Counted from the first letter of the stretch, positions 7,069 to 14,381 are shown. The stretch is 14,674 nucleotides of DNA from Bog-473 sp964457065 (GCA_964457065.1 CAYWDQ010000073.1:1-14674); one strand, 5' to 3'. Notes: generated by a model not told the origin, from the sequence alone. Translations and numbers: made by a program.

Positions 7069-8178
7069 TCAAGCGTCCCTGGTCGCCATTCTCCACGCAC
7101 CCAAGACCGTCCACACGACCAGCCAGGCCGCAATCACTGCGACCGCGATGGCAGTTGACTCCGGCAGCAAGTACGACGAGTCTCGAAGCCCAGCGGGTCC
7201 GTTGACGATCCCATAGTTGATACCAATCCCGGCCGGTTCGAAATGGGCCACGGCCAGTTCGATGACTAGGAGTCGCTGGAGGTTGATCAGGTAGGGAAAC
7301 TGAAACTTGGTCGACAACAGGAACGGTCGGAAGATGATCTCGTACACGATCATCAGGATGATCGGTACCATTCGCTGTCCCATGAGAGCGGCGAACCCGA
7401 GACCGAAGACATAGACGATGATCACCTCGAGTTCGAGCCACAGTCCCGCCCTGATCATCAGGCTAGAGGACGGCGAGTTGTAGGTCACGGCGTAGGTCGG
7501 ATAGTTCTGCTCGGCCTGTCGCTCGGCCAGCGCCCTGGACAGCGGGGTGTTGGGCTCAGATTCGTTCTGCGGGCACGGCCCGTTGTAGGGGAAGTCGCAG
7601 ATGATCAGATTCGGATGATCGGCGGCCCAGGTCTCGTATCCATGGAGGGACAGGCCTAGGGGCACGGTGGTGCCTTGGAAGTCGAAGCTGGTCGGCGCTG
7701 AGAAGACGCAGACCGCGCAGATGACGGTGAATGCGACGGCCACCATAGGGATGATGATGGCCAAGCCCGCCGGGATGCGGGCCAGGTAGAGCGCCACTCT
7801 CGAGCGCCCCGTGACCACCTGCTGCGTGAACATCCCGTCGGCGAGGTCGGAGCAACCTGCGGTGGCTCCCAAGGTCATGGCGGCGATGAACCCGAAGATG
7901 TAGAGCACGCCGGCGATGAGGGTCGTGAACACATCGAACCCGCCAGCCGGCCCGTACGATTGCGGCACGAGGGCGTACAGCAACAGCCGGATGACGAGGA
8001 AGAGTGTCGGGAGCCCAATCGTCAATGCGATCAGGGCGATCATGAGTCCCCGACGCTTGCCCAGCTCCATGAGCCTGGATGCGATCATGGCGCGGTTGGG
8101 GATCCATGATCCTCGGCCTCTAGGCCCAGGATCGACCGCGGCCTGAGCCGGTGCGCTTAGATCTGGCGGGGTCTTCAT
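7069..8178 (-). CDS. ABC-2-type transporter permease, six TM segments, no ATPase gene beside it
   Basis: 369 aa from ATG 8178. Hydrophobic segments lie at about 45-71, 84-106, 138-160, 247-267, 268-288 and 342-363, with a large outside loop (161-245) holding Cys195 and Cys202. DLADGMFTQQVVTGRSRVAL (111-130) followed by LARIPAGL matches the cytoplasmic loop motif of actinobacterial ABC-2 permeases. It would form an export channel with an ABC ATPase, but none is encoded in this window. The frame remains open upstream to 8328, but that part is low-complexity and hydrophilic. A different upstream frame ends in an ATGA overlap with this start, so a former operon partner may have decayed. Confidence 0.8.
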   Translation of the reverse strand: MKTPPDLSAPAQAAVDPGPRGRGSWIPNRAMIASRLMELGKRRGLMIALIALTIGLPTLFLVIRLLLYALVPQSYGPAGGFDVFTTLIAGVLYIFGFIAAMTLGATAGCSDLADGMFTQQVVTGRSRVALYLARIPAGLAIIIPMVAVAFTVICAVCVFSAPTSFDFQGTTVPLGLSLHGYETWAADHPNLIICDFPYNGPCPQNESEPNTPLSRALAERQAEQNYPTYAVTYNSPSSSLMIRAGLWLELEVIIVYVFGLGFAALMGQRMVPIILMIVYEIIFRPFLLSTKFQFPYLINLQRLLVIELAVAHFEPAGIGINYGIVNGPAGLRDSSYLLPESTAIAVAVIAAWLVVWTVLGAWRMATRDA

Positions 8179-8546
8179 GGCGAACCCCACGTCGCTTCGT
8201 GACCTTGCCGGGCGAGGACTGACCTCTGATCCGACTTGACCGTGTCCTCGGGCACGCCACCAGGCTTCCACAGCGTCCAACGCCTCTGACGGTTCCTGCC
8301 GTTCGCCACGACCGCTCGATATCGCCACCGCTTCCCAAGGTCGTGATCCAATTGCGGCCGTCCGGTGCTGCCGGACACCGGGTAGCCAATCGCCATCAAG
8401 CCCTGCCCCGTGGTGCCCGACCGGTGACCTACGTACGATCTTTCGGCATGCTGCTCGAAGAGTTCTGTTCCAATTGTCCCAACGATGGCCTCCCGCTGCC
8501 CGGTCGGTCCCGGAGCAATCGCTTCCACTGACCCGACCAGGACAGA
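8179..8546. other. Region upstream of the permease without a recognisable gene
   Basis: Three minus-strand frames are open over parts of this stretch, and one stops in an ATGA overlap with the permease start. None shows ABC-ATPase motifs (no Walker A, no signature) or any family I recognise. A plus-strand peptide with CSNC near 8470 is also unconvincing. Confidence 0.4.
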
Positions 8547-8761
8547 GTGGCGCGGGTCGTGTCGCACCGGGAGAAGTCGTTCGACGGCGCGACCTGGGAG
8601 CACGACTTCGACGTCACCTATTCGCGCTCTAGGACTGGTGCACCAAGCCGCCTGTCCGTCGAAGACTGGATCACGTCACCGAGTGCGAGCAGCCTCCGCC
8701 GTCCCACTTTTCGTACACCATCAGCGACCGATCGGGCCCGCGAGAGTGCGGCACGTCATAG
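8547..8761 (+). pseudogene. Possible frameshifted small gene of unknown family
   Basis: From GTG 8547 the frame reads a protein-like segment with HREKSFDGATWEHDFDVTYS. Near 8628-8632 the sense shifts to another frame that continues as DWCTKPPVRRRLDHVTECEQ and ends at TAG 8759-8761, seven bases short of the convergent SRPBCC gene's stop. Each half has GC-ending codons, and the join would need a single indel. It could be a decayed gene or a sequencing error. I do not recognise the product. Confidence 0.3.
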
Positions 8762-8767
8762 GCCGTC

Positions 8768-9241
8768 CTACGACTGCTCTGCGACCGCCTTGACCCGTTC
8801 GAGGGTGCGGAGCATGTCACGTTGATTACGGCGCTCCCGCAAGAAACCCCCGAGTGGATGCCAGACCTTTGTAAAGAGGTTGTCGCCCAGGTCGAAGGAC
8901 TCCGTGACGTCGGTTCCACCGTCGTCGGTGGCGCGAAACTCGTAGCGCCAGGTGTTCACCGGCCGCTCCCGCATGATGACGGCGAACTCGAACACCTCGC
9001 CGGGCTGGCTCTCGGTGACTTTGCACGTCGTCCAGTAGAGGACGGGCCAGTTCTCATTGCGCTTTACATGGCCCCGGTACCGTGCACCGACCACCGGACC
9101 GGTGGCTCCGTCGATCCACTCGGCCTCGATGACCTCAGGGCTGTACTCGCCCATCTTTGTGATGTCGGTGACGAGGCCCCAGACTCTGTCCGGCGGGGCG
9201 TCGATGTGGAGAGTGACTTCGGCTCGCATGACAGCAGACAT
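8768..9241 (-). CDS. SRPBCC-family (polyketide cyclase/START-like) protein
   Basis: 157 aa from ATG 9241, which has a good ribosome site (AAGGGG, 7 nt upstream); the frame is open to 9442 but that extension lacks family similarity. The N-terminus has the SRPBCC signature EVTLHIDAPPDRVWGLVTDI followed by GEYSPEVIEAEWIDG. The middle has VGARYRGHV and FEFAVIMRE, and the C-terminal helix LRERRNQRDMLRTLERVKAV closes the fold. These helix-grip proteins bind hydrophobic ligands (lipids, quinones, polyketides) or assist their transfer. Ligand unknown; probably cytosolic and monocistronic. Confidence 0.85.
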   Translation of the reverse strand: MSAVMRAEVTLHIDAPPDRVWGLVTDITKMGEYSPEVIEAEWIDGATGPVVGARYRGHVKRNENWPVLYWTTCKVTESQPGEVFEFAVIMRERPVNTWRYEFRATDDGGTDVTESFDLGDNLFTKVWHPLGGFLRERRNQRDMLRTLERVKAVAEQS

Positions 9242-9389
9242 TACGACGCCCCTTGAGAGCTGTCCGTTCCGCAACAACCACCTGCTCGTGAACGCCGGGC
9301 CGGTGGGACCCTTCGGCAGGACCCGGGGACCTACCCTGGGCAACTCGACTACCTTGGCTCCCCCGAAATGCTGGTCCCGTGCGTGGGCG

Positions 9390-9587
9390 TCATTTCCATG
9401 TGTCGGGCCACCATTCGATTGGAGCCACCAGCCCTTCCCCACGCTTCATCCAAAGCTCGGTCCGGTGGACCTTGCAGGTCCAGAGAAGGCCGACGCTTCC
9501 GTCAGCGTCGATCCCCTTGGCCTCGTGGACCTGGGTCAACTGCCTCCCGCACCCCTCCTTCGTGCAGATGCTGCCGCGGTCGGTCAT
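9390..9587 (-). CDS. Small Cys/His protein, putative zinc ribbon
   Basis: 65 aa from ATG 9587; a GTG at 9608 would add seven residues. It carries CTKEGC near the N-terminus (residues 8-13) and CKVH (39-42), a plausible four-ligand zinc site, and a Trp-rich tail (EWWPDTW). About four fifths of its codons end in G or C, supporting real coding. No similar family comes to mind. No strong ribosome site is visible. It may be a small nucleic-acid- or protein-binding factor, but that is a guess. Confidence 0.5.
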   Translation of the reverse strand: MTDRGSICTKEGCGRQLTQVHEAKGIDADGSVGLLWTCKVHRTELWMKRGEGLVAPIEWWPDTWK

Positions 9588-10004
9588 GCGGCTGACGATA
9601 CAAAGCACGGTGCTGTGAATGCAGACACTGAGGGGATATCCTCCGCAACCAAGGTTGGAGAACTCACGGCGGCTGGCTATGGAGCGGCCCTAAGCAGATT
9701 CGGGAGGCCGCAATGGAGAACAACCACAAGATCGTTCAGATCAGTTCGCACGTTACGAGCTTGGTCGGAACGGTGGGGATCGTTGGGCTGTGCTCTTGCG
9801 GGTGGCTTGGGAGCGCGGAGGGCGACAACACGAGGATCGCAACCATTGCCCTCATTGATCTTTGGCGCGAGGACCATGGCACGGAGGGCGCCTTCGGGGC
9901 TCGTTGACTCCGTCGAGGCTTCAACTTCACCTAACTCGGGGAGGCCGCGGACAGCCCCGGCACGAGGACGCCGAGGACCGTCATTTGGCAGGGTCGGGTT
10001 CTGA
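9588..10004. other. Stretch without a recognisable gene
   Basis: Several short overlapping frames exist on both strands (for example 9713-9907 plus), but none has family motifs, a good start or a clear codon bias. Confidence 0.4.
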
Positions 10005-10188
10005 TTACCGGTGCTTCACCGTGAGGCTCACTGGAGGAGCCAGGTAACGAGGAGGCCTCCCCGTTTCGTCCATAGCCACCGTCAGTACTTGGTACTTGCC
10101 CGCCGGCAGTGCGGATCCGATCCCGCCGTCGCACCGAGCTGTACCTCCGATCACAGTGACTTCATTCCGTCCCGGAAGTTCGGTGCGT
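10005..10188 (-). pseudogene. Decayed C-terminal fragment of an unknown protein
   Basis: Reading leftward from 10188, one frame gives TELPGRNEVTVIGGT and is out of step by one base with a second frame giving RCDGGIGSALPAGKYQVLTV and ending SLTVKH-R-stop at 10005-10007. Removing a single A near 10143 would join them into one beta-rich sequence of the type seen at the end of secreted actinobacterial proteins (LPAGxYxV). A stop codon lies upstream in the first frame at 10189-10191, so the N-terminal part is lost. The family is not identified. Confidence 0.35.
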
Positions 10189-10252
10189 CAGGCCTGCCCA
10201 CCGCACATCGCCCGAGATGGGGGCCGCCGCATCTGCAGGGGCCCGCGTGGGG

Positions 10253-10258
10253 CACAAT
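10253..10258 (+). promoter_or_regulatory. Start-proximal -10-like element (CACAAT)
   Basis: CACAAT sits 8 nt before GTG 10267 with no ribosome site between them, consistent with a leaderless transcript. Confidence 0.35.
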
Positions 10259-10266
10259 TCGCTCCT

Positions 10267-11163
10267 GTGCGTCGCTTGGCTCCTTGGTTCCTGCTCTCCC
10301 TCGTCCTCATAGGAGCGGCCGCCGGCGCTGCGCTGGGCATCGCGCAAAGGTCCTCCACCACGACCCCTTCTCAGTGGGTCGCCGGCGTGCTGGCGGCGAC
10401 CGAGAGCGCTGGGAGCGCGCACTTCTCTTACACCCATGTCACCTCGAGTCCCAACGCCGACCTCCGCGGCTCGCTGTCGGGCCACGGGGTGGTCGATTTC
10501 ACCACCAGCGCCGTGCAGGTCACCGAGGTCGATCGCGACATCAGCTTCAGCTCGACGGGCAACCAGCCCCTGCACCCGGTTCCCTCGACGAGCACCGTGG
10601 ACGCCATCGTGATCGGCGGGACCGTCTACCAGGCCAACCCGATCCCGGGGATCGCGTTCACTGACAAATACCGCGTGCTTCCGTTCCCTGCCCTGCCACG
10701 CTCGCAGCGCGGGCTCGCCCTGGCCCTGAACGCGTCGGTCGCCCTCGACACGCTGCGCGGGCCCAATGCCGTGGCGTCGGTGACCGAACTCGGACCGGCC
10801 GATGTCGACGGCGTCGATACCACTCGGTACCAGGTCGAGTACGCACCAGTGCACGTCTGTGCGCCGCACCAGTCACCGCAGATCCTGAACCAACGTCCAA
10901 GCCTGGTATGGATCGACGGCGCCGGCCGCCTCGTCCGAGTACGCAGCACGCTCTATTTCAACGACCGCTTGCCCCGCGGCGTGAAGGTCCCGCCAGAGCT
11001 CGACGGCTTTCCCCGTGGGCCCATGACCACGGTCGCCACGCTCACGTTCTCAGAATTCGGCGCGTCGGTACGCGTCACCGCACCCCCGAGTCGCACGGTC
11101 CTCCCCGAGGGGGAGACTTCCACGAGCTTCGCAGTCGCAAGAACCGACACTTGCCGCTCCTGA
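10267..11163 (+). CDS. Exported LppX/LprG-like protein with an N-terminal anchor
   Basis: 298 aa from GTG 10267. Residues 1-25 (RR, then a hydrophobic run LAPWFLLSLVLIGAAAGAAL) form a signal or anchor segment. There is no lipobox cysteine, so it is probably anchored or secreted rather than lipidated. The body has features of mycobacterial LppX/LprAFG proteins: an early SAHFSYTH helix/strand junction, GSLSGHGVVDF, LGPADVDGVDTTRYQVEY (about 175-192), VWIDGAGRLVRVRS (214-227) and repeated beta strands. Such proteins bind or carry lipids at the cell surface. Two cysteines (198, 296) could form a disulphide. The family call is by pattern only. The frame is open further upstream to 10096, but that part is not credible. 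Confidence 0.7.
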   Translation: MRRLAPWFLLSLVLIGAAAGAALGIAQRSSTTTPSQWVAGVLAATESAGSAHFSYTHVTSSPNADLRGSLSGHGVVDFTTSAVQVTEVDRDISFSSTGNQPLHPVPSTSTVDAIVIGGTVYQANPIPGIAFTDKYRVLPFPALPRSQRGLALALNASVALDTLRGPNAVASVTELGPADVDGVDTTRYQVEYAPVHVCAPHQSPQILNQRPSLVWIDGAGRLVRVRSTLYFNDRLPRGVKVPPELDGFPRGPMTTVATLTFSEFGASVRVTAPPSRTVLPEGETSTSFAVARTDTCRS

Positions 11164-11176
11164 TGGGATCCCATCA
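11161..11176. repeat. 16-bp perfect palindrome at the stop codon
   Basis: TGATGGGATCCCATCA is its own reverse complement. Its first three bases are the stop codon of the LppX-like gene. With no loop it is more like a protein-binding site than a hairpin, but it could slow polymerase between the two convergent genes. Confidence 0.5.
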
Positions 11177-11311
11177 TTCCACTGCGACCCCGAGATCAAC
11201 GAGCTTCACGGTTTGGCCAGAACCACCCGATGATCCCTGTCTAACCGCATCAGTCGGGGGGTGAATGCCCCAGTACCGGCTCTGAGGCGTTCCCAAAGCC
11301 CTCGAGAATCC

Positions 11312-11827
11312 CTATGCCGACGAAAGAAATGGGTTCAGCGCCCTCAGGAACCATTCGGTGATGACCATCACAGGGGCTTGTTCGGAGTCGATTCGGTAGG
11401 TCCGGGCAAGGAGGTGGTCCCCGACCCTCATGGCTCCATCGGGTCGAGAGGCGGCGAATCCACGTGGCGCGACCAGGTTCTCCCGGGTGACAGAAATCCC
11501 CATCTCGTCGAGAATCCGACCAATCGGATCGCTACCGGATTCCAGCCGGAGAGCGAACCTCGTCGGCAGGCGACTCGTGGCAATGACGCTCTCCGCGTAG
11601 ACATACGAGGTTCCGGATATGCGACCGCGGAGCGTGGCAGCCCGCTGGAGCAATGGCTCGCCTTCTGCAACTCCCAGATCGTTCGAACTCGGAGCTCCGG
11701 TTACGTGTTGATGATGAACCTGAGCATCAATGCTTTCACCGACGAGATGCTCCAAGAACTCGGTCACGGTGGTTCTTGTGCTCTCGAGAGCCGCCCGTAG
11801 TTCTGATCGGTTCGCCACGAGCACCAT
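11312..11827 (-). CDS. Chorismate pyruvate-lyase family protein (DUF98, Rv2949c-like)
   Basis: 171 aa from ATG 11827. It resembles M. tuberculosis Rv2949c, which makes 4-hydroxybenzoate from chorismate for phenolic glycolipids. Shared stretches by eye are YVYAESVIATSRLP (75-88) with DPIGRIL following, and TYRIDSEQAPVMVITEWFLR (143-162). Likely key residues Glu79, Arg86, Arg142 and Glu158 are in place, so the lyase fold and site look intact. The UTRA domain of GntR regulators shares this fold, but no DNA-binding domain is present. No aromatic or glycolipid pathway genes lie beside it. The product could be 4-hydroxybenzoate or a related compound. Confidence 0.8.
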   Translation of the reverse strand: MVLVANRSELRAALESTRTTVTEFLEHLVGESIDAQVHHQHVTGAPSSNDLGVAEGEPLLQRAATLRGRISGTSYVYAESVIATSRLPTRFALRLESGSDPIGRILDEMGISVTRENLVAPRGFAASRPDGAMRVGDHLLARTYRIDSEQAPVMVITEWFLRALNPFLSSA

Positions 11828-12233
11828 TGAATCTCAACTCTGCACCCACAGGACTATGTCCCTCTCTGCTCGGAATGACGTTCCCTCCCCGCGACCTGGA
11901 CCCGGGTCTGCCGGATGCACTCTCCCGAGACGCCGAATGTTGCGCCTACCAACGACTTGAGTCCTGGACCGGCTGCGACAGCCCTGCCCAAAAGCGCTGG
12001 GTGGCGAGGCCGAACGATGCCGACTTCTCGATCAGTGGGGTGACCCCCGGCGCCACTGACCTCGTGTCAGACCCTGCGCGGCCGTAAGGGGGAACCTCGA
12101 TTCGTCGTGGTTGGCTCGGGTCGACGCGCCCTGTCAGCATCCTCACGAGGCGGTGAACCGACAGGTACCTCGTCCGGTGACCGACCCTCAGCAGATATCG
12201 CTCGAGCCGTTGAGACGAAAGGAGCCTCTGAAC
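11828..12233. other. Stretch without a convincing gene
   Basis: Overlapping frames on both strands (11946-12251 minus, 11653-12087 plus) show no family motifs. The right end carries the ribosome site AAAGGAG (12218-12224) for the small gene that follows. Confidence 0.4.
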
Positions 12234-12413
12234 TTGTGGGATCCTCACCATCCGAAGCTTTCAACGATTGGCGATGGCCGATGGATTGTCATGTGCCCCG
12301 AGTGCGAGGCATCACGCCAGCAGCTGCCGATCGGGATCCGGATGCCCTTGGAGTCCCGCCTCACCGCCGAGAGGCTGCTACAGAATCACGCGGGATCGTC
12401 AATGCTCCGCTGA
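12234..12413 (+). CDS. Small CxxC protein, putative zinc-binding
   Basis: 59 aa from TTG 12234, chosen because a perfect AAAGGAG lies 9 nt upstream; the frame is open to 12111 but that part is not protein-like. It reads WDPHHPKLSTIGDGRWIVMC then PEC, an amphipathic middle (LPIGIRMPLESR) and LTAERLLQNHAG. Cys21 and Cys24 form a CxxC; His6, His7 or His52 could complete a metal site. The GRWIVMCPEC pattern resembles half a zinc ribbon. No family recognised. A hairpin follows 3 bp after the stop, supporting an independent gene. Confidence 0.55.
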   Translation: MWDPHHPKLSTIGDGRWIVMCPECEASRQQLPIGIRMPLESRLTAERLLQNHAGSSMLR

Positions 12414-12416
12414 CGG

Positions 12417-12433
12417 CAGCCAGGGCCTGGCTG
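12417..12433 (+). terminator. Inverted repeat after the small CxxC gene
   Basis: CAGCCAGG-G-CCTGGCTG is a perfect 8-bp inverted repeat around one base (6-bp stem with 5-nt loop when folded), 3 bp beyond the stop codon. No T-run follows. Confidence 0.45.
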
Positions 12434-12487
12434 CAGATTGACGCATCGCCGGTGCAGGGCTGCCAAGCAGCCGATCGGGCGAACCGC

Positions 12488-12493
12488 GACAAT
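12488..12493 (+). promoter_or_regulatory. Start-proximal -10-like element (GACAAT)
   Basis: GACAAT ends 5 nt before GTG 12499. It fits the leaderless pattern seen at other genes in this window. Confidence 0.3.
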
Positions 12494-12498
12494 GGACC

Positions 12499-13683
12499 GT
12501 GCTCTTGTCCGGACGGGTGAAGCGTTCGTGGGCAGTCGCAGCGGCCGTTGCCGTCACCGCAGTTGCCGCCGTGGCGACGACCGCCGGGACGTCCGGGGCC
12601 TCGAGTGGCTCGGGCCGTGAGACCAACTCGGCTGCGTCGCCTCTCTTGCGACGGATATCAGCTTCGACGCGGCCACAACGGCAGCCGACGCACCGATCCA
12701 CACCCTCCACCACGGCGGCGCCGGCGACCTCCAGCCCTGTCGCGCTCGCCGGGTGCCCGGTGCCCCCTCACCCGCCACTCCCGGCCTCTCCCCCGCCGTG
12801 GCACCCAGCGGCTCTCGTCACAGCTCTTCCACCGGTGAGGGCGCCCGCGCCGTGGACCTCGCACGTCGCGGCGATCACCGGTAAGGGCATGTGGATCTGG
12901 GAATGGGACAGTACCGACGGTGGTGACGCCGGCGAGATCGTGCAGCAGGCCGTTTCGGCGGGGCTGCATCAGCTGTGGGTCCGCGTGGGTGACTCGATGA
13001 ACGGCTTCTACGGCGCCGACGAGCTCGACGCGCTCGTGCCGATCGCCCACGCCCATGGCGTCGCCGTGATCGCCTGGGGCTTCCCGTACCTGTGGGACCC
13101 CGTCGGCGACGCCCAGTGGACCGCGCAGATCCTCGACTGGCGCGCTCCCGACGGCCAGCAGGTCGACGGTTACAGCGCCGACATCGAGGAGGCGACAGAG
13201 GGTGTCATGCTGAGCGCCCAGCGGGCCGCCGTGTACCTCGAGCTCGTTCGGCAGGCCGCCGGCAGCCGGCTGGTCGTGGCGACGGTCTACCCCCCGACTG
13301 AGGCCAACTGGGGCGGCGCGTACCCCTACCGGGCAATGGCACCCTATGTCGACGCCTTCGCCCCGATGGTGTACTGGGAGTGCACCGATCCGGGCTCCGA
13401 CGCCGCGCTCGACGTCGCTCGCCTCTCGACACTCCGGCCCGTGCACATCATCGGACAGGCCTTCAACTTGGCCAGTGTTGGCGGCCGGACGGACTCCCCG
13501 AGCGGAGCAGAGATCTCAGAATTTCTGAACGCCGGGCAGCGAGCGGGCGCGCTCGGCGCGTCGTTTTGGGTGTGGCAGGAGGCCACGCCGGAAGAGTGGG
13601 ACGCCGTGGCCGGCTTCCGCTGGGACTCGCCCGGGTCCCAGCCCCACCCACCACGGTCCACCCCAACGACATCCCGACACTGA
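12499..13683 (+). CDS. Secreted TIM-barrel, glycoside-hydrolase-like protein
   Basis: 394 aa from GTG 12499 (an in-frame GTG at 12517 is possible). A signal peptide covers about 1-35 (KRSW, then Ala/Val-rich, ending in Gly/Ser). A Ser/Thr/Pro-rich linker runs to about 118. The catalytic-type domain (about 125-378) has alternating strands and helices of a TIM barrel: GKGMWIWEWD, AGLHQLWVRVGD, HGVAVIAWGFPYLW, VDGYSADIEEA (224-232), LVVATVYPP, VDAFAPMVYWE (284-294), PVHIIGQAFN and GASFWVWQEA. Acidic residues at strand ends (Asp228, Glu230, Glu231, Glu294, Glu361) are catalytic candidates, as in GH18/GH25-like or DUF4015-type proteins. The target could be cell-wall or capsule glycan. The exact family is uncertain. 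Confidence 0.75.
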   Translation: MLLSGRVKRSWAVAAAVAVTAVAAVATTAGTSGASSGSGRETNSAASPLLRRISASTRPQRQPTHRSTPSTTAAPATSSPVALAGCPVPPHPPLPASPPPWHPAALVTALPPVRAPAPWTSHVAAITGKGMWIWEWDSTDGGDAGEIVQQAVSAGLHQLWVRVGDSMNGFYGADELDALVPIAHAHGVAVIAWGFPYLWDPVGDAQWTAQILDWRAPDGQQVDGYSADIEEATEGVMLSAQRAAVYLELVRQAAGSRLVVATVYPPTEANWGGAYPYRAMAPYVDAFAPMVYWECTDPGSDAALDVARLSTLRPVHIIGQAFNLASVGGRTDSPSGAEISEFLNAGQRAGALGASFWVWQEATPEEWDAVAGFRWDSPGSQPHPPRSTPTTSRH

Positions 13684-13761
13684 TGCCCGCGCATGGATTG
13701 CGACCGATAGTCCGGCATGCCTCGGCCAGCGACGGAACCCCATTCGAACCGAGGAGTTGCC

Positions 13762-13931
13762 ATGCCCTTGCGTTCAACTGATTCGCTCGCTGCCGCCCTC
13801 GGGTCGCCAGAGACGCATTAACCAGAGTTGACACGCCGCGGCTCAACGATCCGGCGCCTTGTCACTCGAGGGACGTGCGAGCCCTCGTCAACCACATGGT
13901 CGGCGCCCTCGTGTCGCGGCATCGCGGGTAG
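13762..13931 (+). pseudogene. Remnant of a TIGR03086 / maleylpyruvate-isomerase N-terminal (DinB-like) gene
   Basis: ATG 13762 has a clear ribosome site (GAGGAG, 5 nt upstream) but its frame ends after 19 codons at TAA. The neighbouring frame then reads RVARDALTRVDTPRLNDPAP followed by CHSRDVRALVNHMVGALVSR, matching the family signature (PCxxWxVRxLVNHxVG), and stops at TAG 13929-13931. Protein-like sequence (AAGTLDDVDFAAG) continues in the same frame past that stop. A frameshift plus a nonsense change have therefore broken the gene, and most of its usual 180-200 residues are gone. Family members are mycothiol-dependent or metal-binding cytosolic enzymes. Confidence 0.55.
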
Positions 13932-14068
13932 GCGGCAGGGACCCTCGATGACGTGGACTTCGCCGCTGGGACTTCGTTGCCTCACACGACGAGACGCTCC
14001 TGGCGTCTCCGGCCCCAAGGGGACGACTCTTTGGACGGCGGTGTTCTCGCCCGGTATGGGACTGGAAT

Positions 14069-14074
14069 TAGAGT
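14069..14074 (+). promoter_or_regulatory. Start-proximal -10-like element (TAGAGT)
   Basis: TAGAGT ends 5 nt before ATG 14080, with no ribosome site. It helped choose that start over ATG 14056. Confidence 0.35.
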
Positions 14075-14079
14075 GGCGT

Positions 14080-14376
14080 ATGCCCAACCTTGACGTCGTC
14101 GCAGTGATCACCGCCAAGCCTGGATCGGAGGCGATCGTAGAAGAGGCGCTAAAGGCCCTCGTTGTCGCAAGCAGGGGTGACCACGGCTGCATCTCCTACG
14201 ATCTGTTTGCCTCGGACTCGACACCTGGCACATTTGTCACCATCGAGAAGTGGCAGTCGCGGGAGGACCTCGACGCACACATGGCTTCGTCGCACATCGC
14301 CGACGTGATCGCCGCTGCAGGGGATCATTTCGATGGATTCCCCGCCATCCACACTCTCCGCACTCTGGAGTCCTAA
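14080..14376 (+). CDS. Antibiotic biosynthesis monooxygenase (ABM) domain protein
   Basis: 98 aa, the usual size of a stand-alone ABM domain. It reads VVAVITAKPGSEAIVEEALK (6-25), GCISYDLFAS (36-45), GTFVTIEKWQSREDLDAHMA (50-69) and SSHIADVI, matching the family's first strand and helix, the GcxxYxlf strand, the fvxxExWxs strand and the LxaHxxS helix with His67. Such proteins are cytosolic dimeric ferredoxin-like folds; some are cofactor-free monooxygenases for quinones or aromatics, others have unknown roles. A hairpin terminator follows closely. Substrate unknown. Confidence 0.9.
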   Translation: MPNLDVVAVITAKPGSEAIVEEALKALVVASRGDHGCISYDLFASDSTPGTFVTIEKWQSREDLDAHMASSHIADVIAAAGDHFDGFPAIHTLRTLES

Positions 14377-14381
14377 CGGAG

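Noticed and set aside
8179..8328. Fifty-residue N-terminal extension of the ABC permease
   Set aside because: It is hydrophilic and low-complexity with no family similarity; ATG 8178 gives a normal permease N-terminus.
9713..9907. 64-residue plus-strand frame starting ENNHKIVQISSH
   Set aside because: Dodecin-like similarity was considered, but the sequence does not follow the family beyond the first residues; no ribosome site.
10096..10266. N-terminal extension of the LppX-like gene
   Set aside because: It would place 57 non-conserved residues before an obvious signal segment, and it overlaps the decayed gene fragment.
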